This document shows, one piece after another, positions 15,654-25,193 of a DNA stretch of 45,790 nt. Under the pieces are notes generated by a model that saw only the letters and a list, made by a program, of their open reading frames with translations, did no database searches and had not been told where the DNA came from. Location of the stretch: assembly GCA_017849555.1 (NCBI GenBank), contig JAFIGU010000026.1, positions 1 through 45,790 on the forward strand, written 5' to 3'. The number at the start of each line of letters is the position of its first letter. Positions within the stretch are counted from its first letter, which is position 1. The translations under genes and the position numbers were made by a program. The DNA is from Sphingomonas sp. (lineage in GTDB: Bacteria > Pseudomonadota > Alphaproteobacteria > Sphingomonadales > Sphingomonadaceae).

Positions 15654-18045
15654 GCAGCACCGCGCCCTGTTTCGCCGCGGCGGCGACCACCTTGTCGGCG
15701 ATCGCCTTCAGCTCGGCATCGGTGAAGCTCTTGTCGCCGGGCTGGAGCACCACCTCCAGCGCGACCGACTTCTTGCCCGCCTCGACCCCGGCGCCGGTGA
15801 ACAGATCGAACACCCGCGCCGAGACGATCGCCGCCTTGTCCGCGCCCTTGGCCGCGCGGACCAACGCATCGGCACTCACCTCCTCGGGGACGAGGAAGGC
15901 GAAATCGCGCCGCACCGGCTGGAGCACGGGCGGCGCATAGGCCGGGCGCATGAACCCGCCGCCGCCGCGCTTCGCCGGCAAAGCATCGAGGTACAGCTCG
16001 ACCGCCGCCACCGCGCCGCCGAGATCGAACGCCTCGATCGTCCGCGGGTGGAGCATACCGAATGCGGCGAGCACCGTCTTCGGCCCGAGCCGCAGCGTCC
16101 CCGACTGGCCGGGATGCCAGGCATCGCCCGTCCAAATCGAATCGGGGCCGAACACCTGCAGATTGTCGACCGGCGCGCCCGCCGCGGCGAGCAGCGCGAG
16201 CGCCTCCGCCTTGGCGTCGAACGCGTCGAACGCCGCCGCCTTGCCCTCGCGCCAGCCGCGCGGACGGCGATCGCCGGCGAGCACCAGCGCCAGCGTGGGG
16301 CGCTCGGCATCGGCGAGATAGCGCCGCCCGATCTCGAACAGCCGCACCGCGCCCGCGCCGCGCCTGGCGTTGCGCGCCGCGGCGGAGAGCAGCCCCGGCA
16401 ACAGCGAGGGGCGCATCACCTTGAGATCCTCGCTGATCGGATTGGCGAGCGTCCACGCGCCGCCGCCGAACACCGCGGCCTCCTTTTCGGAAAGGAAGCT
16501 CCACGTCACCGCCTCGTCGAGCCCGCGCGCGGCCGCCGCGCGGCGGATGCGGCGTTCGAGCTTCTGCTCGGCGCTCGCGGTCGGCTTGGCCACGCCCGGG
16601 GCGCGGTCGAGCGGGGTCGAGGGGACATTGTCGATCCCGACGATGCGGATCACTTCCTCGACCAGATCGGCGGTGCCGTCGATATCGCGCCGCCATGTCG
16701 GGGGCGAGACCTGCCAGTCCGCCGTCACGGTGAAGCCGAGCGATTCGAGGATCGTGCGTTGCCGCTCGGGCGCAACCGCGAGCCCGCCGAGCGTCTCGGT
16801 CCGCGCCGGATCATAGGCATAGCTGCGCGTGCCCAACGGCGCTTCGCCCGCACGGGTGATCGCCGAGGGGGTGCCGCCGCAATGGTCGACCACCAATCTG
16901 GTCGCGATCGCGAGGCCGTCGTCGAGGAACGCCGGATCGACCCCGCGCTCGAAACGCTGGCGCGCGTCGCTGGTCAGCGCGAGCTTCTGCCCGGTGCGCG
17001 CGATATGATCGGGGTCGAAATAGGCGCATTCGATGATCACATCGGTGGTCGTTTCCGACACCCCCGAATCCTCGCCGCCCATGATCCCGCCGATATCGTG
17101 GACGTGGGTGTCGTCCGCGATCACCGTCATCGTCGCGTCGAGCGTATAGGTCTTGCCGTTCAGGGCGAGCACCGTTTCCCCGTCGCGCGCGCGCCGCGCG
17201 GCCAGCCCGCCTGACAGCTTGGCCTTGTCGTAGACATGGAGCGGGCGCCCGAGATCGATCGAGACGAAATTGGTGATGTCGACCAGCACCGAAATCGGCT
17301 TCTGCCCGATCGCGGTCAGCTTCTGCCGCATCCACGCCGGCGCGACGCCGTTGGTGACCCCCGAGACCGCCTGCGCGTAGAATGCCGGGCAGCCCTCCGG
17401 ATCGTCGGTGCGGACATCGGGTGCGGGGCCGTCGCCCGCCACCGGGGCGATCGCTTCGGTGCGATAGACCTCGGCGAGCGGCCGCAAGGTTCCCAACCCC
17501 GCCGCTGCCAGATCGCGCGCGATCCCGCGCACCCCCATGCAATCCTGCCGGTTCGGCGTGATCGCGACATCGATCACCGGATCGTCGAGCCCGGCATAAG
17601 CGGGATAAGCGGTGCCGATCGGGGCATCGGCGGGGAGCTCGATGATCCCGTCATGCTCGTCGCCCAGTTCGAGCTCACGGCTCGAACACATCATGCCGTT
17701 CGATTCGACGCCGCGGATCGCCGCGACCTTGAGCACCATCCCGTTCGCCGGGACGGTCGCGCCGGGCATGCCGAACACCCCGACCAGCCCCGCGCGCGCA
17801 TTGGGCGCGCCGCACACGACCTGCAACGGGCCGTCCCCTGCATCGACGCTGAGCACCTGCAATTTGTCGGCCTGCGGGTGGCGTTCGGCGGTCAGCACCT
17901 TCGCGATGCGGAACGCGGCGAGCTTTTCGCCGGGATTGTCGACGCCCTCGACCTCGAGCCCGATGCGGGTCAGCGCTTCGACGATATCGTCGAGCGATGC
18001 CTGGGTATCGAGATGCTCCTTGAGCCAGCCAAGCGTGAACTTCAT
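15646..18045 (-). CDS. pheT: Phenylalanyl-tRNA synthetase beta subunit
   Basis: This 799-residue protein is PheT. From the N-terminus: [15 protein letters not shown], the EMAP/tRNA-binding domain (about 40-150) with [12 protein letters not shown]3/B4 editing domain (about 200-390), B5 with [14 protein letters not shown] followed by DLVEEVIRI, the catalytic-like core, and the FDX-ACB anticodon-binding domain at the end ([15 protein letters not shown] stretch [20 protein letters not shown]). The length is normal. The start is the ATG at 18045, which overlaps the pheS stop by 4 bp; an upstream frame extension is the shadow of pheS. Confidence 0.97.
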   Translation of the reverse strand: MKFTLGWLKEHLDTQASLDDIVEALTRIGLEVEGVDNPGEKLAAFRIAKVLTAERHPQADKLQVLSVDAGDGPLQVVCGAPNARAGLVGVFGMPGATVPANGMVLKVAAIRGVESNGMMCSSRELELGDEHDGIIELPADAPIGTAYPAYAGLDDPVIDVAITPNRQDCMGVRGIARDLAAAGLGTLRPLAEVYRTEAIAPVAGDGPAPDVRTDDPEGCPAFYAQAVSGVTNGVAPAWMRQKLTAIGQKPISVLVDITNFVSIDLGRPLHVYDKAKLSGGLAARRARDGETVLALNGKTYTLDATMTVIADDTHVHDIGGIMGGEDSGVSETTTDVIIECAYFDPDHIARTGQKLALTSDARQRFERGVDPAFLDDGLAIATRLVVDHCGGTPSAITRAGEAPLGTRSYAYDPARTETLGGLAVAPERQRTILESLGFTVTADWQVSPPTWRRDIDGTADLVEEVIRIVGIDNVPSTPLDRAPGVAKPTASAEQKLERRIRRAAAARGLDEAVTWSFLSEKEAAVFGGGAWTLANPISEDLKVMRPSLLPGLLSAAARNARRGAGAVRLFEIGRRYLADAERPTLALVLAGDRRPRGWREGKAAAFDAFDAKAEALALLAAAGAPVDNLQVFGPDSIWTGDAWHPGQSGTLRLGPKTVLAAFGMLHPRTIEAFDLGGAVAAVELYLDALPAKRGGGGFMRPAYAPPVLQPVRRDFAFLVPEEVSADALVRAAKGADKAAIVSARVFDLFTGAGVEAGKKSVALEVVLQPGDKSFTDAELKAIADKVVAAAAKQGAVLRG

Positions 18046-19124
18046 GCGCCGACTCCCCCGCTCAGCGTCGGCACGTCGAGCGCCGAGAATCCATAATGTT
18101 TCAGCCAGCGAATATCGCCGTCGAAGAAGGCGCGGAGATCGTCCATGCCATATTTGAGCATCGCCAGCCGATCGATCCCGCAGCCGAAGGCGAAGCCCTG
18201 CCACTCATCGGGATCGAGCCCGCAGGCGGCGATCACCTTGGGGTGGACCATTCCCGAGCCGAGCACTTCCATCCAGCCGCCGCCTGATCCGCCGATCACG
18301 CGCTTGCCCTTCTCCAGCGTATAGCCGACATCGACCTCGGCCGAGGGCTCGGTGAACGGGAAATAGGACGGGCGCAGCCGCAGCACGATATCGTCGCGCT
18401 CGAAGAACGCCTTGAGGAAGGTCTCCAGCGTCCATTTGAGATGGCCGAGCGTGATCCCCTTGTCGATCACCAGCCCTTCGACCTGATGGAACATCGGGGT
18501 GTGGGTCGCGTCGCTGTCCGAGCGATAGGTGCGCCCCGGCGCGATGATGCGGATCGGCGGCTTCTGCTGGAGCATCGTGCGGATCTGCACCGGCGAGGTG
18601 TGGGTGCGGAGCAGCATTTTCCGCTCGCCGTCGGGCTGATCGGGGAAATAGAAAGTATCGTGCATCGCGCGCGCCGGGTGGCTTTCCGGGATGTTGAGCG
18701 CGGTGAAATTGTGCCAGTCGTCCTCGATCTCCGGCCCGGTGGCGACCGCGAAGCCCAAATCAGCGAAGATTTCCGCCAGTTCGTCCATCACCTGGCTGAC
18801 GGGATGGATCGTTCCGGCCGCGGGGGTGTCGACCGGCAGCGTCATGTCGAGCCGCTCGCTCGCCAGCCGCGCATCGAGCGCCGCGGCATCGAGCGCCGCC
18901 TTGCGCGCCGCGATCGCGCCGGCGACGGCCTCGCGCAGCCCGTTGATCCGCGGCCCTTGCGACTGGCGCTCTTCGGGCGACATCCCGCCGAGCGTCTTGA
19001 GCAACGCGGTGACGCTGCCCTGCTTGCCCAGCGCCTCGACGCGGATCGCCTCCAGCGCATCGGCGGCGGCCGTCGCATCGATCCGGGCGAGCAGATCGGT
19101 CTTCAATTGGTCGAGATCAGCCAC
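18042..19124 (-). CDS. pheS: Phenylalanyl-tRNA synthetase alpha subunit
   Basis: This 360-residue protein is PheS, the catalytic subunit that charges tRNA-Phe. It has an N-terminal coiled coil (about 1-90), class II motif 1 around [19 protein letters not shown], motif 2 in [12 protein letters not shown] and [19 protein letters not shown], and motif 3 in [17 protein letters not shown]. The length is normal. It follows rplT after 220 bp, which hold a palindromic element, and overlaps pheT by 4 bp. Confidence 0.97.
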   Translation of the reverse strand: MADLDQLKTDLLARIDATAAADALEAIRVEALGKQGSVTALLKTLGGMSPEERQSQGPRINGLREAVAGAIAARKAALDAAALDARLASERLDMTLPVDTPAAGTIHPVSQVMDELAEIFADLGFAVATGPEIEDDWHNFTALNIPESHPARAMHDTFYFPDQPDGERKMLLRTHTSPVQIRTMLQQKPPIRIIAPGRTYRSDSDATHTPMFHQVEGLVIDKGITLGHLKWTLETFLKAFFERDDIVLRLRPSYFPFTEPSAEVDVGYTLEKGKRVIGGSGGGWMEVLGSGMVHPKVIAACGLDPDEWQGFAFGCGIDRLAMLKYGMDDLRAFFDGDIRWLKHYGFSALDVPTLSGGVGA

Positions 19125-19168
19125 TTGTCACTCCGTCATTCCCGCGAAGGAGAATCATCGCCTCCTTC

Positions 19169-19246
19169 CCGTTCGCCCTGAGCTTGTCGAAGGGCTGCAC
19201 TTCTTCGAGAGGAAGGGCAGGGCTTCGACAAGCTCAGCCCGAACGG
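19169..19246. repeat. Dispersed palindromic element, family A (copy 2)
   Basis: A 78-bp element, CCGTTCGCCCTGAGCTTGTC...GACAAGCTCAGCCCGAACGG, in the gap between rplT and pheS. Just beside it at 19134-19158 is a half arm, CCGTCATTCCCGCGAAGGAG, of another palindrome type. The element interrupts what is usually a tight operon, and could lower read-through to pheST. Confidence 0.9.
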
Positions 19247-19344
19247 GTTGGTAAGCGCGCGCTGTAATCACATGCGCCGCGCGCGCAAAGGGCGCAGGTG
19301 TCGCCACCCACGCCCTTGGTTTCATCGCTACAGTAGAAGGAGCG

Positions 19345-19710
19345 TTATGCCGCCTGGGGCAGCGCCGCCTTCGCCTGCGCGATGATGGCGGTAAACGCCT
19401 CGCCTTCGTGCATCGCGATATCGGCCAGCACCTTGCGGTCCAGTTCGATCCCGGCCAGCTTCAGGCCGTGCATGAACTGGCTGTAGGTCAGCCCTTCGGC
19501 GCGGACGCCGGCGTTGATGCGCTGGATCCACAGGCCGCGGAAAGTGCGCTTCTTCACCTTGCGGTCGCGATAGGCGTACTGGCCGGCCTTTTCGACCGCC
19601 TGCCGCGCGACGCGGATCGTGTTCTTGCGACGACCGCGATAGCCCTTGGCTGCCGCGAGAATGTTCTTGTGCTTGGCGCGGGTGGTTACGCCCCGCTTGA
19701 CGCGTGCCAT
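19345..19710 (-). CDS. rplT: 50S ribosomal protein L20
   Basis: This 121-residue protein is L20, which binds 23S rRNA and is needed for early 50S assembly. The N-terminus [20 protein letters not shown] and the stretch [20 protein letters not shown] are typical. In other bacteria L20 represses its own operon through the leader; a hairpin leader is present ahead of rpmI. The stop is TAA at 19345-19347. It is 13 bp behind rpmI. Confidence 0.97.
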   Translation of the reverse strand: MARVKRGVTTRAKHKNILAAAKGYRGRRKNTIRVARQAVEKAGQYAYRDRKVKKRTFRGLWIQRINAGVRAEGLTYSQFMHGLKLAGIELDRKVLADIAMHEGEAFTAIIAQAKAALPQAA

Positions 19711-19723
19711 TGTTCCCGTCTCC

Positions 19724-19927
19724 TCAGTTCAGGCCGTAAGGCGCCCAGGCCTTCACGGTCTTCGTGTCGGCATCCGACAGCACGCTGGTGCCACGGTTCT
19801 GGCGGATATATTTGCCGTTGTGGCTGATGAGGCGGTGGCGCTTGCCGGCCACGCCGTGCTTGATCTTGCCGGTCGCGGTGAGCTTGAAGCGCTTCTTCAC
19901 GCCGCTCTTGGTCTTGAGCTTGGGCAT
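19724..19927 (-). CDS. rpmI: 50S ribosomal protein L35
   Basis: This 67-residue protein is L35: [20 protein letters not shown], then [10 protein letters not shown]. It is the first gene of rpmI-rplT. In many bacteria infC precedes it, but here the neighbour upstream is a DUF2332 gene, so infC is elsewhere. GAAAGGAC lies about 5 nt before the ATG (minus strand). Confidence 0.97.
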   Translation of the reverse strand: MPKLKTKSGVKKRFKLTATGKIKHGVAGKRHRLISHNGKYIRQNRGTSVLSDADTKTVKAWAPYGLN

Positions 19928-19956
19928 TTTCGTCCTTTCTATTCGGGCGAGGTCAA

Positions 19957-19989
19957 AACGGCCGCGGCAGCCCTTGTGGCCGGGCCGTT
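19957..19989 (-). promoter_or_regulatory. Structured leader of rpmI-rplT
   Basis: A perfect 7-bp inverted repeat (AACGGCC 19957-19963 with GGCCGTT 19983-19989) with GC-rich bases inside forms a hairpin about 30 nt before the rpmI start. L20-binding leaders are known in other phyla; whether this one is bound by L20 is inference. Confidence 0.35.
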
Positions 19990-20018
19990 CGTCATGATCC
20001 TCGCGCGGGAAGCGGCGC

Positions 20019-20046
20019 CTTTAGCCGCGGCGCCGGGAAAATGCAA
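20019..20046 (-). promoter_or_regulatory. Putative rpmI promoter
   Basis: Read on the minus strand: TTGCAT (20046-20041), 16-bp spacer, CTAAAG (20024-20019). This copies the layout of the rpmF promoter (TTGCAA-N16-TATAGG). Transcription would start near 20012, giving a leader of about 85 nt. Confidence 0.5.
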
Positions 20047-20055
20047 CCAAGCGGC

Positions 20056-21159
20056 TCAGCCGGCCTCGACCTTGGCGGACGCGGGGAGGTCATAGCCCAC
20101 GCGATCCTCGTCGAGGATGCCGTTCCTCACCCAGGTGCCGTGGGCATGCGCGGTCGCCAGCACATGCCATTCGGTCTGCCCCGGCCCGCTTTTCACCCGC
20201 ACGATCTGCTGCGCGAAGGCGCGATTCGGCTCCATCATCACCCAGCCCAGCGGGCGCTCGGCGGTGGCGCGCGCGCCGGCGGCGGCCATCGCCGCGCGGA
20301 TGCGGTTGGCGACCTCTTCGGGCAGATATTGCCACACCACCGAATGCATCAGCACCCGCGTCACCCCCGCTGCTTGCGGTTCGGCGAGTCGCGCCTCGAT
20401 CCAGTCGGCGGCATCGGCTCGCACCAGATCGACGCTGCGCGCACGCTGCATCGCGATCGCGCGGCCGAGCCGTTCGGCGCGCGCCGGGGTCTCGGGCCAG
20501 ACATACGCCAGCAGCCGCGCCTCGACCGCCGCATCGGTGGCGTCGAGCGGCTGGACGTCGCAGCCGCGCACCGAAACGATATCGATATCAACCGGCGCGG
20601 GCGGGTCGCCGCGCCATTCGGGGCGGATCGTCACCGGCGAATCGGGCGGCCCGACGCGCACCCCGCCGAGATCGAACGCATAGCGATCGATCAGCAAGTT
20701 GAGCCCCGCGCTCGATCCGATTTCGAGCAATTCGATCTTCGGGCCATAGCGCCGCGCGATTTCCATCAGCCCGAGGATCAGCGCCCCCGAGCGCCCCGGC
20801 TCGTTGGTCTGCGGCGGCCCGTCGAGCCACGGGAAGATCGTGTCGTCATGCGCGACGAGCGCGGCATTGACCGCCGCGGCGATCGCCCCCGGTTCGGTCA
20901 CTTCTCCAGCGAACACCCCCGCCAGCCCCGCATCGCGCCCGGCGCGCACCAAAGCGTGGAGCCCGCCGCACAACCGCAGCGGCAAGGCGTCACGGGTCGG
21001 CTCGCCGGGCCAGTCGAGCACCCGCGCGCCGGTGCGGCTCGCGCGGGTCAGCCCGTCGCCGATCGCCGCGCACAATCGCGCGTACATCGGTGCGTCCATG
21101 TGGCGGCAGTAGAATTCCTGAATGTGGAAAGCGCCGCGAACATTCTCCTCCGTCGCCAT
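20056..21159 (-). CDS. DUF2332 family protein, possible SAM-dependent methyltransferase fold
   Basis: This 367-residue protein matches the uncharacterised DUF2332 family. Its N-terminal helical part (1-125) has [19 protein letters not shown] and [12 protein letters not shown]. Residues 143-156, [14 protein letters not shown], look like motif I of class I methyltransferases. Later stretches [16 protein letters not shown] and [13 protein letters not shown] sit where the acidic loop and motif IV would be. No activity is known, so methyl transfer is only an inference from the fold-like pattern. The start ATG 21159 follows GAGGAGG (minus strand). It is divergent from hisG, 60 bp apart. Confidence 0.8.
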   Translation of the reverse strand: MATEENVRGAFHIQEFYCRHMDAPMYARLCAAIGDGLTRASRTGARVLDWPGEPTRDALPLRLCGGLHALVRAGRDAGLAGVFAGEVTEPGAIAAAVNAALVAHDDTIFPWLDGPPQTNEPGRSGALILGLMEIARRYGPKIELLEIGSSAGLNLLIDRYAFDLGGVRVGPPDSPVTIRPEWRGDPPAPVDIDIVSVRGCDVQPLDATDAAVEARLLAYVWPETPARAERLGRAIAMQRARSVDLVRADAADWIEARLAEPQAAGVTRVLMHSVVWQYLPEEVANRIRAAMAAAGARATAERPLGWVMMEPNRAFAQQIVRVKSGPGQTEWHVLATAHAHGTWVRNGILDEDRVGYDLPASAKVEAG

Positions 21160-21182
21160 AGGGCCGTCCTCCTCGGCTCGTA

Positions 21183-21210
21183 TTGCGCCTCTCCGCCCCC
21201 CCGCGTAAAG
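21183..21210 (+). promoter_or_regulatory. Putative hisG promoter (leaderless)
   Basis: TTGCGC (21183-21188), 16-bp spacer, GTAAAG (21205-21210), then 9 bp to the GTG start of hisG at 21220. No ribosome-binding site precedes that GTG. Confidence 0.4.
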
Positions 21211-21219
21211 GCCGCGCCC

Positions 21220-21870
21220 GTGAGCGAAAAGATCGTCATCGCCGTTCCCAAGGGCCGCATCCTGAGCGAGGCGCTGCCGTTGCTCGCCCGCGCCGGCATC
21301 GTCCCCGAAGCGGCGTTCGGCGACGAGGACAGCCGCGCTTTGCGCTTCGCGACGCAGACCCCCGAGATCGAGCTGATCCGCGTCCGCGCCTTCGACGTCG
21401 CGACCTTCGTCGCGCACGGCGCGGCGCAGCTCGGCATCGTCGGATCGGACGTGCTCGCTGAATTCGCTTATTCGGAGCTTTACGCCCCGGTCGATCTCGC
21501 GATCGGCCATTGCCGCCTGTCGATCGCCGAACCCGCCGAAATGGCGGCGCGCGACGATCCGCGCGGCTGGAGCCATGTCCGCGTCGCGACCAAATATCCG
21601 CACGTCACCGAGGAGCATTTCGCGCGCCGCGGGGTGCAGGCGGAATGCATCAAGCTCAACGGCGCGATGGAGCTGGCGCCGACGCTGGGGCTCGCGCCGC
21701 GCATCGTCGATCTCGTTTCCTCGGGGCGGACGCTCAAGGAAAACGGCCTCGTCGAGGTCGAGCGGATCATGGATGTCTCCTCGCGGCTGGTCGTCAACCG
21801 CGCGGCGATGAAGACCCGCGCCGGGGTGGTGCCGCTGGTCGAAGCGTTCCGGCGCGCGGTCGAGGCATGA
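21220..21870 (+). CDS. hisG: ATP phosphoribosyltransferase, short form (catalytic subunit)
   Basis: This 216-residue protein is HisG, the first enzyme of histidine synthesis (ATP + PRPP to phosphoribosyl-ATP). Marks are [26 protein letters not shown], and the PRPP loop region [19 protein letters not shown]. It lacks the C-terminal regulatory domain of long HisG (~290 residues), so it should need the partner HisZ, which is not in this window. The GTG start at 21220 gives [12 protein letters not shown], as expected; the frame upstream is the DUF2332 shadow. The stop overlaps hisD by 4 bp. Confidence 0.95.
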   Translation: MSEKIVIAVPKGRILSEALPLLARAGIVPEAAFGDEDSRALRFATQTPEIELIRVRAFDVATFVAHGAAQLGIVGSDVLAEFAYSELYAPVDLAIGHCRLSIAEPAEMAARDDPRGWSHVRVATKYPHVTEEHFARRGVQAECIKLNGAMELAPTLGLAPRIVDLVSSGRTLKENGLVEVERIMDVSSRLVVNRAAMKTRAGVVPLVEAFRRAVEA

Positions 21871-23159
21871 TCCGGCTCGACGCCAGCGCGCCCGGCTTCG
21901 CGGCGGATTTCGCGGCTTTGGTCGATGCGCGGCGCGAATCCGATGCCGATGTCGCGCGCGACGTATCCGCGATCCTGCGCACGGTGCGCGACGAGGGCGA
22001 CGCCGGGCTGCGCGCGCTGACGCAGAAGCTCGATCGCCACGATCTCGATCAGACCGGCTGGCGCATTGCGCCCGAGGATTGCGCCGCCGCCTTCGCCGCG
22101 CTGGCGCCCGATCTGCGCGAGGCGCTGGAGCTCGCCGCGGCGCGCATCCGTGCCTATCATGTGAAGCAGCGCCCCGACGACCTTGCCTTCACCGACGACG
22201 CCGGGGTCAGGCTCGGCGCGCGGTGGCGCGCGGTCGATGCCGCCGGGGTCTATGTGCCCGGCGGGCGCGCGGCCTATCCCTCGACATTGCTGATGAACGC
22301 CATCCCCGCGAAAGTGGCGGGGGTCGAGCGGCTGGTGGTGGTGACCCCGACCCCGAACGGCGAGGTCAATCCGCTCGTGCTCGCCGCGGCGCATCTCGCC
22401 GGGGCGGACGAGGTGTGGCGCGTCGGCGGGGCGCAGGCGATCGCTGCGCTCGCCTGGGGCACCGATCGGATCGCACGCGTCGATGTCGTCACCGGGCCGG
22501 GCAATGCCTGGGTCGCCGAGGCGAAACGGCAGGTTTACGGCGTGGTCGGGATCGATATGGTCGCCGGGCCGAGCGAGATCGTCGTGATCGCCGACGGCGC
22601 CAACGACCCCGAGTGGATCGCCGCCGACCTGCTGAGCCAGGCCGAGCATGACGTGACCACCCAGTCGATCCTGTTCACCGAGGATGCCGCTTTCGCCGAT
22701 CGCGTCGCGGGGGCGGTCGAACGCCAGCTCGCCACTTTGCCGACCGGGGAGACCGCGCGCGTCGCCTGGGAGACGAATGGCGCGATCATCCTCGTGCCGA
22801 CGCTGGCCGATGCCTGCCCGCTGACCGACCGGCTCGCGCCCGAGCATGTCGAGATCGCGACCGACGATCCGCGCGCTTTGTTCGATCGCTTGCGCCACGC
22901 CGGCTCGGCCTTCCTCGGGCGGCATACCCCCGAAGCGATCGGCGACTATGTCGCCGGGCCGAATCACGTCCTTCCCACCGGGCGCCGCGCGCGATTCGCC
23001 AGCGGGCTCGGCGTCACCGATTTCATGAAGCGGACGAGCTTCCTCGAACTCGACGCCGCCGCGCTCGGCAAGCTCGGCCCGGCGACGGTCGCGCTGGCCG
23101 ATGCCGAGGGGCTGCCCGCGCATGCGGCGTCGGTGGCGCTGCGGCTGGCCAAGGGGTAA
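21867..23159 (+). CDS. hisD: Histidinol dehydrogenase
   Basis: This 430-residue protein catalyses the last two steps of histidine synthesis, histidinol to histidine with NAD and zinc. Marks: [72 protein letters not shown] with the zinc-ligand histidine, and LAPEHVEI with the catalytic E-H pair. The length is normal. The ATG overlaps the hisG stop (ATGA). Confidence 0.97.
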   Translation: MIRLDASAPGFAADFAALVDARRESDADVARDVSAILRTVRDEGDAGLRALTQKLDRHDLDQTGWRIAPEDCAAAFAALAPDLREALELAAARIRAYHVKQRPDDLAFTDDAGVRLGARWRAVDAAGVYVPGGRAAYPSTLLMNAIPAKVAGVERLVVVTPTPNGEVNPLVLAAAHLAGADEVWRVGGAQAIAALAWGTDRIARVDVVTGPGNAWVAEAKRQVYGVVGIDMVAGPSEIVVIADGANDPEWIAADLLSQAEHDVTTQSILFTEDAAFADRVAGAVERQLATLPTGETARVAWETNGAIILVPTLADACPLTDRLAPEHVEIATDDPRALFDRLRHAGSAFLGRHTPEAIGDYVAGPNHVLPTGRRARFASGLGVTDFMKRTSFLELDAAALGKLGPATVALADAEGLPAHAASVALRLAKG

Positions 23160-23182
23160 CATCGCGCCTAAAGGCTCGTTGC

Positions 23183-23635
23183 ATGTCCCGTACCGCAGCA
23201 CGTTCCAAGGCCCGCGCCGCCGCGCGCCTCGCCGCCGTCCAGGCGCTCTATCAGCATGAGATGGAGAAGACGCCGGTGGCGGCGCTGATCCGCGAATTCC
23301 ACCACCACCGGCTCGGCGCAACGATCGAGGACGCCGAATATGCCGAGGCGGACGAAACCTTCTTCGACGATATCGTTCAGGGTGCGATCGCCCGCGCCGA
23401 GGAAATCGACGCGCTGATCGAACCCCGGCTGCAGGGCTGGACGCTCGCGCGGCTCGACAAGCCGATGAAGGCGATCCTGCGCTGCGGCACCTATGAACTG
23501 CTCGCGCGCGCCGATGTCGCGGTGGGCACCGCGATCAACGAATATGTCGATGTTGCGCACGCCTTTTACGACCGGCGCGAGGCGGGGTTCGTCAACGGGC
23601 TGCTCGACGCGATCGCCAAGGACGTCCGCATCTGA
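23183..23635 (+). CDS. nusB: Transcription antitermination factor NusB
   Basis: This 150-residue all-helical protein is NusB, which binds boxA RNA with S10 to form the rRNA antitermination complex. It has RSKARAAARLAAVQALYQHE at the N-terminus, then ILRCGTYELL, and the end AINEYVDVAHAFYDRREAGF followed by NGLLD. CTAAAG lies 9 bp before the ATG with no ribosome-binding site, so a leaderless transcript may start here as well as read-through from hisD. The gene after it overlaps the stop by 1 bp. Confidence 0.95.
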   Translation: MSRTAARSKARAAARLAAVQALYQHEMEKTPVAALIREFHHHRLGATIEDAEYAEADETFFDDIVQGAIARAEEIDALIEPRLQGWTLARLDKPMKAILRCGTYELLARADVAVGTAINEYVDVAHAFYDRREAGFVNGLLDAIAKDVRI

Positions 23636-23811
23636 TGGGCGAGGTCGTCAACCTCCGCGTGGCGCGCAAGGCGAAACGCCGCGCCACCGAGGCCGCGACT
23701 GCCGCCGCCAACCGCGCCGCCTTCGGGCGTACCAAGGCGGAGAAGGTCGCCGACCGCGCGGAGAAAGAACGCGCCGAACGCTCGCTGGATGGCGCGAAGC
23801 GCGAGGATTGA
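23635..23811 (+). CDS. DUF4169 family small protein
   Basis: A 58-residue basic protein: MGEVVNLRVARKAKRRATEA, then NRAAFGRTKAEKVADRAEKE and a short RSLDGAKRED tail. This is the DUF4169 pattern (VNLR.ARK, NR..FGRTKAE, LDG..). It is rich in Lys, Arg, Ala and Glu and predicted helical; the function is unknown. Its ATG overlaps the nusB stop (TGATG), so the two are coupled. It ends 15 bp from the convergent ABC ATPase gene. Confidence 0.85.
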   Translation: MGEVVNLRVARKAKRRATEAATAAANRAAFGRTKAEKVADRAEKERAERSLDGAKRED

Positions 23812-23826
23812 TCCCCCCGCGCTAAA

Positions 23827-24750
23827 TCAGCCGTTCACCGCGCGGGTCAGGTTGAGGAACACGTCCTCCAGATCGGCTTCCTTGGTCGACACGTCGACGA
23901 TCCCGAGCCCGGCGCCCTGCACCGCGGCGAGCACTTCGCCCGCGTTCACCTTGTCCTTCTGATAGGTGATTTCGAGCGTCCGCTCGCCCTTGAGCACGAT
24001 CTTGTCGAACGCCGGTGCGACCGGCAGCGCCACGAGATCGCGATCGACCGTCACCGCGACGACCTTCTCCTGCGCCTTGCCGACCAATTCGCGGGTCGGC
24101 TCGTTGGCGATCAGCCGGCCGTGATTGATGATCGCGATGCGATCGCACAATTCCTCGGCTTCCTCGAGATAATGCGTCGTCAGCACCACCGTCACGCCGC
24201 GCTCGTTGAGCTCGCGGACATAGTTCCACAATTGCTGGCGCAGCTCGATATCGACCCCCGCGGTGGGTTCGTCGAGCACCAGCACCGGCGGCGAATGGAC
24301 CATCGCCTTGGCGACCATCAGCCGCCGCTTCATCCCGCCGGAGAGCGTGCGGGCATAGGCCTTGGCCTTGTCCTCCAGATGCACCGCGCGGAGCAATTCC
24401 ATCGAATGCCGCTGCGCCTTGGGCACGCCATAGAGCCCGGCCTGGATCTCCAGCGTCTCCAACGGCGTGAAGAAGGGATCGAACAGGATTTCCTGGTTGA
24501 CGATGCCGATCGAGGCCTTGGCGTTGCGCGGGTGCGCGTCGATGTCGAAACCCCAGATCGCGGCGGTGCCGCTGGTCTTGCGCACCAGCCCGGCGAGGAT
24601 GTTGATCAGCGTCGACTTGCCCGCGCCGTTCGGCCCGAGGAGGCCGAAGATCGTCCCCGCGGGGACGTCGAAGGTCACATTGTCGAGCGCGCGCTTGCCG
24701 CCCTGATAGGTCTTGGAGAGATCCCGGATGGCAATCGCAGCGTCTGTCAT
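23827..24750 (-). CDS. ABC transporter ATP-binding protein (ABC-2 type), no permease nearby
   Basis: This 307-residue ATPase resembles YadG/CcmA-like exporters. Walker A is GPNGAGKST (39-47), the Q-loop GIVNQEILFDPFFT, the signature LSGGMKRRLM, Walker B VLVLDEPTAGVD, and the switch histidine in LTTHYLEEAEEL. A C-terminal domain of about 80 residues, ending in DLEDVFLNLTRAVNG, is the DUF4162-like tail of this group. A permease normally lies next to such genes, but both sides carry unrelated genes, so its partner is elsewhere. Confidence 0.93.
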   Translation of the reverse strand: MTDAAIAIRDLSKTYQGGKRALDNVTFDVPAGTIFGLLGPNGAGKSTLINILAGLVRKTSGTAAIWGFDIDAHPRNAKASIGIVNQEILFDPFFTPLETLEIQAGLYGVPKAQRHSMELLRAVHLEDKAKAYARTLSGGMKRRLMVAKAMVHSPPVLVLDEPTAGVDIELRQQLWNYVRELNERGVTVVLTTHYLEEAEELCDRIAIINHGRLIANEPTRELVGKAQEKVVAVTVDRDLVALPVAPAFDKIVLKGERTLEITYQKDKVNAGEVLAAVQGAGLGIVDVSTKEADLEDVFLNLTRAVNG

Positions 24751-24780
24751 GCCGCGGCATTTACGGTGCGCCGCGGGTGA

Positions 24781-24808
24781 TTGCTAGGCCGCGCCGCTCT
24801 TGCTAATC
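24781..24808 (+). promoter_or_regulatory. Putative promoter of the zf-CHCC gene
   Basis: TTGCTA (24781-24786), 16-bp spacer, CTAATC (24803-24808), then 9 bp to ATG 24818. A weak AGGA is inside those 9 bp. The layout is the same as at the cyclophilin and rnd genes. Confidence 0.45.
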
Positions 24809-24817
24809 GCAGGAACC

Positions 24818-25048
24818 ATGTTGCCGCCACCCGAAGTCACCCGCGTATCCCACCGCCGCGTCGCCTGCGACGGCGCGCATGACGGTCTCCCTGCCGCGCT
24901 CGGCCACCCGCGCGTGTGGCTGGAGATCGACGAGAGCGGCTATAGCGATTGCGGCTATTGCGACCGCCGCTTTGTGCTGATCGGCGGCCCCGCCGACGGG
25001 GTCGACCAGTCGACCCTGCCCGATCACGGCGACAGCGCGGGGCGTTAA
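24818..25048 (+). CDS. Zinc-finger (zf-CHCC) domain protein
   Basis: This 76-residue protein has the zf-CHCC pattern: RRVACDGAHDGL, GHPRVWLEI, then GYSDCGYCDRRFVLIGG. The cysteines and histidine could hold one zinc ion. The family includes the mitochondrial complex I subunit NDUFS6 and small alphaproteobacterial proteins, so a link to respiratory complex I is possible but not shown. ATG 24818 is chosen over an upstream TTG because the upstream bases form a promoter. Confidence 0.82.
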   Translation: MLPPPEVTRVSHRRVACDGAHDGLPAALGHPRVWLEIDESGYSDCGYCDRRFVLIGGPADGVDQSTLPDHGDSAGR

Positions 25049-25056
25049 GCCCACAG

Positions 25057-25136
25057 CCGTTCGGGCTGAGCTTGTCGAAGCCCTGCACTTTTCTTCCGAA
25101 AGAAGCGCAGCCCTTCGACAAGCTCAGGGCCAACGG
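25057..25136. repeat. Dispersed palindromic element, family A (copy 3)
   Basis: An 80-bp copy, CCGTTCGGGCTGAGCTTGTC...GACAAGCTCAGGGCCAACGG, in the gap between the zf-CHCC gene and tldD. It differs from copy 1 by a few bases in the arms and centre. Confidence 0.9.
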
Positions 25137-25193
25137 GAAGGACTACGAGCGCAAAGGCTTTGCCGCGCGGCTCCCAGTCCCTATCTAGCGGCA

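Noticed and set aside
13110..15725. 871-codon open frame on the plus strand
   Set aside because: It is antisense to prfC and the epimerase gene, whose proteins match known families from end to end. Long antisense frames are expected at this GC content.
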